DNA from: Methanomicrobiales archaeon
Lineage (GTDB): Archaea; Halobacteriota; Methanomicrobia; Methanomicrobiales; Methanoculleaceae
DNA length: 12,751 bases
NCBI GenBank assembly: GCA_012510335.1
Contig: JAAZIF010000146.1
Coordinates: 1-12,751 of the forward strand
Direction of reading: 5' to 3'
The position numbers and the translations under genes were made by a program. Shown one piece after another: positions 1-5,998 of the stretch (its first letter is position 1; each line of letters begins with the position of its first letter). The notes under the pieces were generated by a model. The model saw nothing but the letters and a program-made list of their open reading frames with translations. It made no database searches and was not told where the DNA came from.

Positions 1-1533
1 CCTTATGAGATCCCCGACGGCGGCGAACCGGGTCGAGAGTTTCTGCCGGTCCTCGGCGAGCCTTGAGCCGTACTCGATCACCCGGGCGATCGCGCCGCGG
101 TCGAGGTGCCGGAGCTCCTCCTCCAGGACGAGATTGCACATAAAATCGGCGTATTTCCCGGCATTCTCGTCGTTCCTCTCCATCACGATATCAAAGTCCG
201 CCTTGACCTTGAAGAGCTCCTTGAAGTCGGGATCCAGCCGGTAGAGGAGCTGGTAGATCATAGGCGTCCCGATAAGGGTCACCTTGATGTCGAGGGGGAT
301 GGCTTCAGGCTTGATGGTCTTTGCCGTTATAAACCCCATCCGCTCCCCCGGCTCCTCGATTACGGCTTTCCCGGTCTTTAAGGCGGTCTTGAGCCCGTCC
401 CATGAGAAGGGGTTTCGCAGGAGGTCTTCGACGCTGAGAACCAGGTAGCCGCCGTTGGCCTTATGCAGCGAACCCGGCCGGATCATGGTGAAGTCGGTCG
501 TGAAGATACCGAACTGGACCTCCTTCTCGATCTTCCCGAGAAGGTTCTGAAACGTCGGATTCTGCTCGACTACCACCGGCGCTCCTTCGGTCCCGGCGTT
601 ATCCACGACGACATTCACATCGTACTTCCGGAACGGGAGTTCCCGGATTAAGGCCTGGAACTGGGGAGGAACCCCCTCCTGCTCGGCGATCCCGAGGAAG
701 GCCTGGAGGTTATCGAGTATGTCTTTCTGGACGGCATCGATGTACTCCGGAACCTCCGGGACATCGGCATATTTCTCCTTGAGTTCAGCGACGAGGTTTC
801 CTATAGCGTAGAGGGCGATATCGTGGTTCAGGTTCCTGACCGCCTCGCCTCCCTGGCGCTCGATATCCTGAACCTGCCGGAGCGTGCTCCGGAGTTCGGT
901 GTTGAGGGCGTCCCGCCGCCGCAGAACCTCAGTCCGTACCTCCTCGGGGAGATTGATGAACTCCTCCTCCGGGACCGGCCTCCCGTTGATTATCGGTATG
1001 GTCATGAGGCCGATGGGGCTCATCTGGATGACAAAGCCCTGCTCCTGGGCGCGCTGGTTTATCCGGGCGATTAGTTCTGTCCTCTGCTCCTGGAGGGTTT
1101 TGAGGGTATCATCACGCCGTCTTGCATATTCTTCGCTCTCAAACGCACGGGGAAGCGCCTGGCGGGCCTCTTCGATGAACCTCTTCATATCCTCCCTGAA
1201 CCCCACCCCCCTCCCGGCAGGGAGAGCGATGGCGTCCGGTTCGTACTGGTTCTCGAAGTTGTGTACGTAGACCCGGTCGTCTGCCCGGGGTTTCGCCTTC
1301 GCGAGCTTATCGAGGAAACTCCGGACGGCGGTCATCCGCCCGGTGCCCTGGGCGCCCGCGGTGTAGACGTTGAATCCTGATTCACGGATCTCAAGACCGA
1401 ATCTTAGCGCCCTGAGCGCCCGTTCCTGGCCTATGATCTCCTCCATCGGCTGCATCTCTTCGGTGCTGGCGCACTTAATCTTTCCCGGCTCGTAGACGTT
1501 CCGGTACTCTCCAATATCCAGAGGTTGAACCAT
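1..1533 (-). CDS. Lon-related AAA+ ATP-dependent protease (COG1067 type), C-terminus beyond window
   Basis: Reading the minus strand from ATG 1533 gives 511 codons with no stop before the window edge, so the gene is partial. Family members are about 800 residues with a C-terminal S16 Lon protease domain, which would lie outside. Seen in the sequence: a Walker A-like GAQGTGR (residues 60-66), a helical, coiled-coil-like insertion at about 130-280, a Walker B-like segment GGYLVLSVEDLL (361-372) preceded by LHKAN, and LFKVKADFD (440-448), a stretch typical of the YcbZ/LonC-like branch. The family is thought to degrade or remodel proteins in the cytosol using ATP. The start is supported by GGTGAG about 5 bases upstream and a TATA-like box about 50 bases upstream. 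The invariant Walker A lysine is arginine here. There is no membrane segment of the kind seen in archaeal LonB, so this is the soluble Lon-like type. Confidence 0.88.
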   Translation of the reverse strand, partial: MVQPLDIGEYRNVYEPGKIKCASTEEMQPMEEIIGQERALRALRFGLEIRESGFNVYTAGAQGTGRMTAVRSFLDKLAKAKPRADDRVYVHNFENQYEPDAIALPAGRGVGFREDMKRFIEEARQALPRAFESEEYARRRDDTLKTLQEQRTELIARINQRAQEQGFVIQMSPIGLMTIPIINGRPVPEEEFINLPEEVRTEVLRRRDALNTELRSTLRQVQDIERQGGEAVRNLNHDIALYAIGNLVAELKEKYADVPEVPEYIDAVQKDILDNLQAFLGIAEQEGVPPQFQALIRELPFRKYDVNVVVDNAGTEGAPVVVEQNPTFQNLLGKIEKEVQFGIFTTDFTMIRPGSLHKANGGYLVLSVEDLLRNPFSWDGLKTALKTGKAVIEEPGERMGFITAKTIKPEAIPLDIKVTLIGTPMIYQLLYRLDPDFKELFKVKADFDIVMERNDENAGKYADFMCNLVLEEELRHLDRGAIARVIEYGSRLAEDRQKLSTRFAAVGDLIR

Positions 1534-1582
1534 CAGTCTCACCAGATCCTGATCGTTGTTATACCGCAGGGTGTCTCGCCCT

Positions 1583-1592
1583 CTTTAAAAAG
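1583..1592 (-). promoter_or_regulatory. TATA-like box for the Lon-related protease gene
   Basis: On the minus strand this reads CTTTTTAAAG. An archaeal transcript would start about 26 bases downstream, near 1562. That leaves a leader of about 30 bases that includes the GGTGAG ribosome binding site. Assigned from spacing and composition only. Confidence 0.45.
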
Positions 1593-1641
1593 ATACCCCC
1601 TGATGTCATGATGAATGGCTTTAATGTTATTTGCGACTATG

Positions 1642-1649
1642 TTAATATG
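1642..1649 (+). promoter_or_regulatory. TATA-like box for the NifX-like/ATPase operon
   Basis: TTAATATG lies about 55 bases before the ATG at 1699. The predicted transcript start near 1671 gives a 28-base leader holding the AGGTGA ribosome binding site at 1688-1693. A second AT-rich run at about 1620-1630 is an alternative. The operon would be divergent from the protease gene. Confidence 0.4.
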
Positions 1650-1698
1650 CTCTGTATGTGGTCCTACCCGCATGAGACCGCAGAAACAGGTGAAATCA

Positions 1699-2055
1699 AT
1701 GAGAATTGCGATTGCACAAGATGGAAATCAAGTGTCCGAACATTTCGGGCACTGTGAAAGCTACGCGATCTTTGATGTGGAGGGCTCGATCATCTACCGG
1801 AGGGACGATCTCCCGAGCCCCGGCCACGAACCCGGGCGACTCCCGGCTTTCCTGGCTGATCACAGGATCGACCTGATCATCGCCGGCGGGATGGGACCAC
1901 GGGCCGTCGGTCTCTTCAATCAGAACGGTATCGAGGTGCTCCTCGGCGTCAGCGGGAACGTTGATTACGTCGCACAGGACTACATCGCCGGCCGCCTTTT
2001 CCCGGGAGAGAGCACATGCCACCACGGGGAAGGCGAGGAGTGCGGTGGGCATTAA
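1699..2055 (+). CDS. NifX/NifB-type dinitrogenase iron-molybdenum cofactor-binding family protein (COG1433)
   Basis: A 118-residue cytosolic protein of the NifX/NafY fold, which in known members carries Fe-S or Mo-containing clusters between assembly partners. It starts MRIAIAQDG and has the family motif VSEHFGHCE (about residues 13-21), a central GGMGPRAVGLF, and a Cys/His-rich tail (CHHGEGEECGGH) likely to bind metal. An in-frame ATG further upstream (1615) is less likely, because the start at 1699 has AGGTGA with 5-base spacing. It is the first gene of an operon with a second NifX-like protein and two ferredoxin-bearing MinD-type ATPases, which points to metal-cluster handling rather than nitrogen fixation as such; no nif structural genes are in view. 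The exact cluster carried is unknown. Confidence 0.88.
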   Translation: MRIAIAQDGNQVSEHFGHCESYAIFDVEGSIIYRRDDLPSPGHEPGRLPAFLADHRIDLIIAGGMGPRAVGLFNQNGIEVLLGVSGNVDYVAQDYIAGRLFPGESTCHHGEGEECGGH

Positions 2056-2109
2056 ACAGGGTGCATCGCCCGTAATATTATATCCATACGAGTAAGAAGG
2101 AGTGTATCC

Positions 2110-2451
2110 ATGATTGTCTGTATCACAGCACGTGCCCCGGGCACGGACGCCCCGGTCGAGCAGCGGTTCGCCCGGGCACCCTACTTTGTCTTCGTCGATA
2201 CGGAGACGGGTAAGTCTGAATCGATTGAGAATCCCCTCATTGACGCTGCCGGCGGGGTCGGACCCCGGGCGGTCCAGCTGCTCTCGGATCGCGGCGCAAC
2301 GGTCGCCATCACCGGCCACGTCGGCGGGAACGCTGCGCGTGCGCTTGCAGCCGGCGGGTTTAAGGTCTTTGCATACCAGGGGAGCGGCAGCGTAGCCGAT
2401 GCCCTCGCGGCGTACACCGCCGGGAACCTGCAGCCGATCCCCCTTGTCTGA
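2110..2451 (+). CDS. NifX-like iron-molybdenum cluster-binding family protein (COG1433), second copy
   Basis: A 113-residue protein with the COG1433 pattern: a beta strand MIVCITARAPG, VEQRFARAPYFVFVDTETG, an IENP segment (residues 40-43), and GVGPRAVQLL followed by ITGHVGGNAARAL. Unlike the gene just upstream it lacks the HFGHC motif and the Cys/His tail; the only Cys is Cys4. If it holds a cluster it must do so differently, perhaps non-covalently as proposed for orange protein. Spacing is 54 bases from the first copy and 13 bases to the ATPase downstream. GGAG at 2099-2102 serves as ribosome binding site. An AT-rich TAATATTATAT at 2073-2083 could be an internal promoter but lies rather close to the start. 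The two copies are divergent paralogues, not a recent duplication. Confidence 0.87.
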   Translation: MIVCITARAPGTDAPVEQRFARAPYFVFVDTETGKSESIENPLIDAAGGVGPRAVQLLSDRGATVAITGHVGGNAARALAAGGFKVFAYQGSGSVADALAAYTAGNLQPIPLV

Positions 2452-2464
2452 GGCGGGGTCAGGC

Positions 2465-3307
2465 ATGAAGATTGCTATTGCAAGCGGCAAAGGCGGGACC
2501 GGGAAGAGCACTGTGGCGGCGAACCTCGCCTGGACGCTCGCCCACTCCCGCGATGTCGTGCTCGTCGACTGCGATGTCGAGGAGCCAAACCTTCACCTAT
2601 TCTTCCCATCCGAGGCGACGGACGTGCCGGTGACGGCCCCGGTCCCGGAGATAGACTACGCGAGGTGCAACTTCTGTGGAGAATGCGGGAAGTTCTGCCG
2701 GTTCGGGGCGCTTGCCGTGGTGAAGGACACCGTCCTCACATTCCCCTACCTCTGCCACTCCTGTGGGGGCTGTGCGCTGGTCTGCCCACGGGGCGCGATC
2801 AGGGAGGTTCCACGCGCCATCGGCCGGGTCTCCTGCTCCCGTCCGCTCCCCAGGCTGGTCCTGATCACCGGCATATTAAACGAGGGGGAGGTACTGGCCC
2901 CGAAGGTCATAAAGGCGGCGAAGATGCTCGCTGAGGGCCACCCGCTCATAATGTACGACGCATCCCCCGGGATCGCCTGCCCGGTGATCGAGACCCTTGA
3001 GGGGAGCGATTACTGCCTTTTAGTCACCGAATCGACGCCGTTTGGGCTGCACGATCTCCGTCTTGCAGCAGGGGTGGCGGAGGAGCTCGGTATACCTGCC
3101 GGCGTCGTGATCAACCGGAGCGACGGGCAGGACGAGAATACCGTCGAGTTCTGCCGGGAGCATAATCTCCCGATCCTGATGACCATACCGTTCTCCCGCG
3201 AGATCGCCACCGTGACATCCCGGGGCGGGCTCATCGTCCGCGATCTCCCCGGATGGGAGGAGCGGTTCGCTGAACTCTCTGGAGAGATCCTGGGGGTGAG
3301 CCCATGA
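2465..3307 (+). CDS. MinD-superfamily P-loop ATPase with inserted two-cluster ferredoxin domain (COG1149)
   Basis: A 280-residue soluble ATPase. The N-terminus has the deviant Walker A GKGGTGKST (8-16) typical of MinD/Mrp/NifH-type dimeric ATPases, then the switch I region VDCDVEEPN. A ferredoxin insert follows with CxxCxxCxxxC at Cys68/71/74/78 and a second at Cys97/100/103/107 followed by Pro, enough for two [4Fe-4S] clusters. The switch II region is YDASPG (164-169), and VTESTPFGLHDL matches the family. The likely role is nucleotide-dependent electron or cluster transfer to the NifX-like partners. ATG 2465 is chosen because homology begins there; the upstream extension has no family character. 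The stop overlaps the next start in an ATGA, so the two ATPases are translationally coupled and may form a heterodimer. Confidence 0.92.
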   Translation: MKIAIASGKGGTGKSTVAANLAWTLAHSRDVVLVDCDVEEPNLHLFFPSEATDVPVTAPVPEIDYARCNFCGECGKFCRFGALAVVKDTVLTFPYLCHSCGGCALVCPRGAIREVPRAIGRVSCSRPLPRLVLITGILNEGEVLAPKVIKAAKMLAEGHPLIMYDASPGIACPVIETLEGSDYCLLVTESTPFGLHDLRLAAGVAEELGIPAGVVINRSDGQDENTVEFCREHNLPILMTIPFSREIATVTSRGGLIVRDLPGWEERFAELSGEILGVSP

Positions 3308-4173
3308 TCAAGCTCGCCGTTATAAGCGGCAAGGGCGGCACCGGGAAGACGATGGTAGCGGCGGCGCTCGCTGATATAGGCGGAGTGCCGCAGGTTCTCG
3401 CCGACTGCGACGTGGAAGCCGCAAACCTTGCTCTCCTCCTCGATCCACGGCGGATCAGCACCGAAGATTTCTGCGGGCTTGAGGTGGGCCGGATCGATCC
3501 GGACCTCTGCAGCGACTGCGGGATCTGTGCGGACCGCTGCCGGTTTGAGGCGATCATGCGCCATGATGATGCCTGGGTGGTGGATACCCTTCACTGTGAG
3601 GGCTGTGGTGTCTGCGCCTATGTCTGTCCCATGGGGGCGATCGAGATGGTGCCGCACGTCTGCGGTGAGGTCTACACATCGGTGACCGACCGGGGGAACC
3701 TCGCCCACGCCCGGCTCTTCCCGGGTTCCGGGAACTCAGGGCTGCTCGTCATAGAGGTGAAAAAACGGGCCGTGGCCCTCTCGGATGGGGCTGAACTGAT
3801 GCTCGCCGACGGCCCGCCGGGGATCGGCTGCCCGCTGATCGCGACGGTCAGCGGGATGGACGCGGTACTCATCGTGACGGAACCGGGGATCGCGGCGCTC
3901 CACGATCTCGAGCGGCTGGTGACTGTCTGCCGGCGGTTCGGCCTCAAGATCTTCGTCGTTATAAACCGGTTCGACCTCGCGGAGGATATCTGCAGGGAGA
4001 TCGAGGATTACTGCGCGAAGGAAAGCCTCACCGTGGCAGGAAAGATCCCGTTCGACCCGGTGGTCGTCGATGCTGTGCGGTCCGGCGAGCCTGTGACACG
4101 GCGCGAATCCCCGGCTGCAGATGCTCTCCGTGGGATCCGGGACTCTCTCTACTCTGATCTCGGGCTTATATAG
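3304..4173 (+). CDS. MinD-superfamily P-loop ATPase with inserted two-cluster ferredoxin domain, second paralogue (COG1149)
   Basis: A 289-residue paralogue of the preceding gene, with all key features: GKGGTGKT (9-16), DCDVEAAN, two four-Cys sets (Cys69/72/75/79 and Cys98/101/104/108), switch II ADGPPGIGCP (168-177) and VTEPGIAALHDL. The start overlaps the upstream stop by 4 bases. Family members commonly occur as adjacent pairs beside COG1433 proteins in anaerobes, including the operon of the Desulfovibrio orange protein. Both ferredoxin sets and both P-loops are intact, so neither paralogue looks like a dead partner. It closes the operon; the stop codon lies inside an imperfect inverted repeat that contains TATATA. 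Confidence 0.92.
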   Translation: MIKLAVISGKGGTGKTMVAAALADIGGVPQVLADCDVEAANLALLLDPRRISTEDFCGLEVGRIDPDLCSDCGICADRCRFEAIMRHDDAWVVDTLHCEGCGVCAYVCPMGAIEMVPHVCGEVYTSVTDRGNLAHARLFPGSGNSGLLVIEVKKRAVALSDGAELMLADGPPGIGCPLIATVSGMDAVLIVTEPGIAALHDLERLVTVCRRFGLKIFVVINRFDLAEDICREIEDYCAKESLTVAGKIPFDPVVVDAVRSGEPVTRRESPAADALRGIRDSLYSDLGLI

Positions 4174-4178
4174 GCCCG
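4161..4178. repeat. Inverted repeat spanning the stop codon of the second ATPase gene, with TATATA in the loop
   Basis: CGGGC (4161-4165) pairs with GCCCG (4174-4178) around TTATATAG. It could act as a hairpin at the operon end. The loop also reads as a good TATA box on either strand, so a promoter for an unrecognised transcript into the following spacer is possible. No gene was found at the expected distance on the right. Confidence 0.35.
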
Positions 4179-4318
4179 GGATCGTAGACCCCCGGAACGC
4201 CTCCAGAGAGATCTGTTTCGCCACGCTCCGACATACACCGCATCCTCTTCGATGGCATGGATGAGCCCGGGTTCCCGGGAAACCCCGCCCTTAAGAACAA
4301 TGGTGTGGGGGATCCTCC

Positions 4319-4350
4319 GCGGCACTCCCGGGCGCCTTCCATGGATGATG
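4319..4350 (-). repeat. Dispersed repeat copy A (MEGARECR element)
   Basis: The first 18 bases, GCGGCACTCCCGGGCGCC, are identical to 5103-5120. Over 32 bases 28 match, and all four differences are transitions. Both copies have an ATG at the same place on the minus strand and would encode M-E/G-GARECR at the start of a mini-frame of 50-60 codons, but neither has a ribosome binding site. A family of intergenic elements or decayed small genes is the likeliest reading. Confidence 0.55.
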
Positions 4351-4548
4351 TGTGAGTGGAAGAATCGTTCACCGGCTTCATCGCCTTTGCATAACTCCAG
4401 CCCCGAGATGGCGGAAGTGAAAATGCCTGAAAAGCGAACAGAAGGTATGGGAATTCTTCGAGACATGTCGCCACGAGGCCCCCGCAGGCCCGTTGCAGAT
4501 CGCGTGAGTAGTATCGCTATCCCTGTGCGAGGCGCTTCACACGAACTT

Positions 4549-4566
4549 ACGGGTGAGGTTCGCTAC
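4549..4566. repeat. Short dispersed element, copy 1
   Basis: ACGGGTGAGGTTCGCTAC matches 9299-9316 (ACGGGGTGAGGTCGCTAC) apart from two single-base length differences. Both copies lie in gene-free spacers. They could be remnants of a longer repeat, but the flanks are only weakly alike. Confidence 0.35.
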
Positions 4567-4574
4567 AGGATCCC

Positions 4575-4581
4575 AAAAAAA
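4575..4581 (-). terminator. Oligo-T terminator after the zinc-ribbon gene
   Basis: Seven consecutive T residues on the minus strand, 14 bases past the stop codon of the leftward gene. This is the usual archaeal intrinsic termination signal. Confidence 0.6.
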
Positions 4582-4594
4582 GAGTATTATTGTT

Positions 4595-4789
4595 TTAAAA
4601 CCGGGGTTTTCTGTGCTTCGGGAGGCAGTCCTGACAATAGACTGGCCGGCCCTCGGTCGGCTTGAAGGGGACTTCGCACTCTTTCCCACAGTCTGAACAA
4701 ATGGTCTTAGTCATCTCGCGGGGACCGCCGAAGTTCCTCGGTCCGCCAAAATTTCTGTTTCTTCTGTTATAATCCATTGGATTGCTCAT
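4595..4789 (-). CDS. CxxC-x17-CxxC small zinc-ribbon protein
   Basis: A 64-residue protein. The C-terminal half has CSDC, exactly 17 residues, then CQDC, the spacing that defines the methanogen CxxC-x17-CxxC family; four Cys very likely bind one zinc. The N-terminal part is Arg/Asn/Gly-rich with tandem NFGGPR units, giving a basic, flexible, RGG-like tail that suggests nucleic-acid binding; this role is inferred. The frame stays open upstream to 4924, but 4789 is preferred: a strong TATA box (TTATATA) at 4828-4834 predicts a transcript start near 4806, inside the longer frame. No clear ribosome binding site precedes 4789; ATG 4777 is an alternative. The gene is monocistronic with its own terminator. 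Confidence 0.85.
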   Translation of the reverse strand: MSNPMDYNRRNRNFGGPRNFGGPREMTKTICSDCGKECEVPFKPTEGRPVYCQDCLPKHRKPRF

Positions 4790-4825
4790 GCAGATAGAAC
4801 ACTGCCCGTAGAGGTACGGGCGGAT

Positions 4826-4836
4826 GGTATATAAGG
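4826..4836 (-). promoter_or_regulatory. TATA box for the zinc-ribbon gene
   Basis: On the minus strand this reads CCTTATATACC, a near-consensus archaeal TATA box. With the usual 25-base spacing the transcript would start near 4806, giving a leader of about 17 bases before ATG 4789. This supports the short form of the protein. Confidence 0.65.
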
Positions 4837-5193
4837 TACGCCACCGGCCCGGCTCTGCGGCAGGAGACCACACCACGAGCATCTGCTGCATAATCATACA
4901 CTCGCCGTAACCGCCGGACACCACCTACAGATCAGAGATATCTCATCCGATGGCCCTATCTCAAGCTCGATCAGGATACCCGGATCGCTCCCCGACCCCT
5001 GCTCGCCTCGCGCAGAATGCCGATCTCGCGGGCGCGATACCTCCGCTCAGGGTGGAGCCATGGCCTTCCTAAATACCCTGGAGATCGATCGCACAGACCG
5101 GTGCGGCACTCCCGGGCGCCCCCCATGAATGATATCCAGGCGGGAGGATCCCCAAGGTTTATGGATCTAAAGACCAGTCTGGAGAACTGGTGA
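4837..5193. other. Spacer of about 350 bases without a supported gene
   Basis: Upstream of the zinc-ribbon gene promoter and before the next small gene no conserved reading frame was recognised. The spacer contains repeat copy B at 5103-5134. On the minus strand, that copy starts a 51-codon mini-frame (4971-5126) beginning MGGARECR and rich in Arg, of doubtful coding status. Confidence 0.55.
5103..5134 (-). repeat. Dispersed repeat copy B (MGGARECR element)
   Basis: Partner of 4319-4350 in the same orientation, about 780 bases away; the pair flanks the zinc-ribbon gene. Of 32 aligned bases 28 are identical. Beyond this core similarity fades quickly, so if the copies once shared a longer element it has decayed. 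Confidence 0.55.
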
Positions 5194-5457
5194 ATGATGA
5201 TGGTGGATATATCCCGCCTGAAACACAGGGTCGAAGTCCTCAGCAGCGATGGTGAGATCAAGCGCTACGGTCCGTTCAATGAGCAGAAGGCACGGGAGTT
5301 CTTCGAGGTCGAGGAGAGCCTCGGCGGGACAGCCCGGATTATGCGGCTGGAGGGGGGGATACAGCAGAGGTGGGAGGTTCTCGCAGGGTGCGGGGACTGG
5401 GGCGACCCCGGCGGAAGACCCCGCGAAGATAAGAGGGCGGGGCTGCCGGCCCGGTAG
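5194..5457 (+). CDS. Small hypothetical protein, 87 residues
   Basis: Not recognised as a named family. Residues 1-65 look like a real soluble domain: short strands (HRVEVLSSDGEIKRYGPF), a helix (NEQKAREFFEVEESLG), then ARIMRLEGG and RWEVLAG, a beta-alpha-beta order. The last 20 residues are Gly/Arg/Pro-rich and may be disordered. Three ATG codons run in tandem (5194, 5197, 5200). GGAG at 5181-5184 suits the first and GGTGA at 5189-5193 suits the third, so the true length may be 85-87. A weak TATA-like TTTATGG sits at 5159-5165. The gene stands alone and an oligo-T run follows it. Confidence 0.6.
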   Translation: MMMVDISRLKHRVEVLSSDGEIKRYGPFNEQKAREFFEVEESLGGTARIMRLEGGIQQRWEVLAGCGDWGDPGGRPREDKRAGLPAR

Positions 5458-5525
5458 CATGCCCTCTCCCTGAAGCAGCCAAGCCTGCGCCGGGATCTGT
5501 TGCCGCATCTCCCCTCCTTCTCGGG

Positions 5526-5531
5526 TTTTTT
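5526..5531 (+). terminator. Oligo-T run downstream of the 87-residue gene
   Basis: Six T residues after CGGG, about 70 bases past the stop codon, in a spacer with no other gene. Probably the archaeal termination signal for the rightward small gene. Confidence 0.4.
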
Positions 5532-5601
5532 ATCGGCTCTACGCCGCCGGCTTCAGGCCTCCACGTGGTCTGCGATAAGGGTGACATGCCGGAGTCGCAA
5601 C

Positions 5602-5609
5602 CATTATAC
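5602..5609 (+). promoter_or_regulatory. TATA-like box upstream of the cupredoxin gene
   Basis: ATTATACC predicts a transcript start near 5630. The leader would be about 40 bases to ATG 5669 and include a G-rich ribosome binding site, or only a few bases to the alternative ATG 5634 in another frame. Confidence 0.4.
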
Positions 5610-5668
5610 CATCCCGGTGACAGGGTGGGGTTCATGATGCAGGCAACTGTAGTCATGGGGGTGGGGGC

Positions 5669-5992
5669 ATGACCCCGGATACCGCTGCGGCCCAGGCCGC
5701 CAGAAGCGTGACCATCAATATCGTGGCCGTGGACATGGCGTTTGATACGGATACGATCACAGTCCCGGCGGGTGCGGAGGTGACCATAAACCTCGATAAC
5801 CAGGACGATAGCGTACCGCACAACGTCTCGTTCTACACGGATTCTTCAGCGGCCAGGGCGATATTCATAGGCGATCTCATAACCGGCCCGGATAAGGTAA
5901 CCCAGACCTTCACAGCGCCGGCTGAGCCCGGGACATACTTCTTCCAGTGCGACGTCCACCCGTTCATGAGCGGGGCGTTCATAGTGGAGTAG
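5669..5992 (+). CDS. Cupredoxin / plastocyanin-like blue copper domain protein
   Basis: A 107-residue single-domain protein. Residues 13-107 follow the cupredoxin pattern: VTINIVAVDMAF, ITVPAGAEVTINLDNQD, VPHNVSF with the first His ligand (His51), TFTAPAEPGTYFFQCDVHPFM with Cys94, His97 and Met100 as the remaining type 1 copper ligands, and a closing GAFIVE strand. Such proteins shuttle electrons or store copper, normally outside the membrane. The chosen start gives no signal peptide, which is unusual; a short hydrophobic frame (MMQATVVMGVGA, from 5634) ends right at this start in an ATGA. A G-run frameshift that detached a leader cannot be excluded. A G-rich GGGGGTG precedes the start. The gene converges on a decayed prenyltransferase gene. 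Confidence 0.85.
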   Translation: MTPDTAAAQAARSVTINIVAVDMAFDTDTITVPAGAEVTINLDNQDDSVPHNVSFYTDSSAARAIFIGDLITGPDKVTQTFTAPAEPGTYFFQCDVHPFMSGAFIVE

Positions 5993-5998
5993 GGAGCC

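Larger units (their letters stand above)
4174..4594. other. 421-base spacer without a supported gene; holds repeat copies
   Basis: No reading frame here looks like a conserved protein. The open frame on the plus strand starting at 4252 is rich in Pro, Arg and Ser and crosses the next gene. The spacer contains one copy of a dispersed repeat at 4319-4350, related to 5103-5134. It also has a short element at 4549-4566 related to 9299-9316, and the oligo-T terminator of the leftward small zinc-ribbon gene. On the minus strand the first repeat begins a 58-codon mini-frame (4166-4342) starting MEGARECR. Confidence 0.6.

Noticed and set aside
1..1270. Several plus-strand frames opposite the Lon-related protease
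   Set aside because: All are antisense shadows; the continuous 511-codon minus-strand frame with AAA+ motifs accounts for the whole region.
1696..2511. Minus-strand open frame opposite the NifX-like genes
   Set aside because: Its composition is typical of antisense reading of high-GC genes, and both plus-strand genes under it are recognisable families with ribosome binding sites.
4252..4665. Plus-strand frame of 137 codons in the spacer after the ATPase operon
   Set aside because: No ribosome binding site, low-complexity Pro/Arg/Ser composition, and it overlaps the terminator and 3-prime end of the zinc-ribbon gene.
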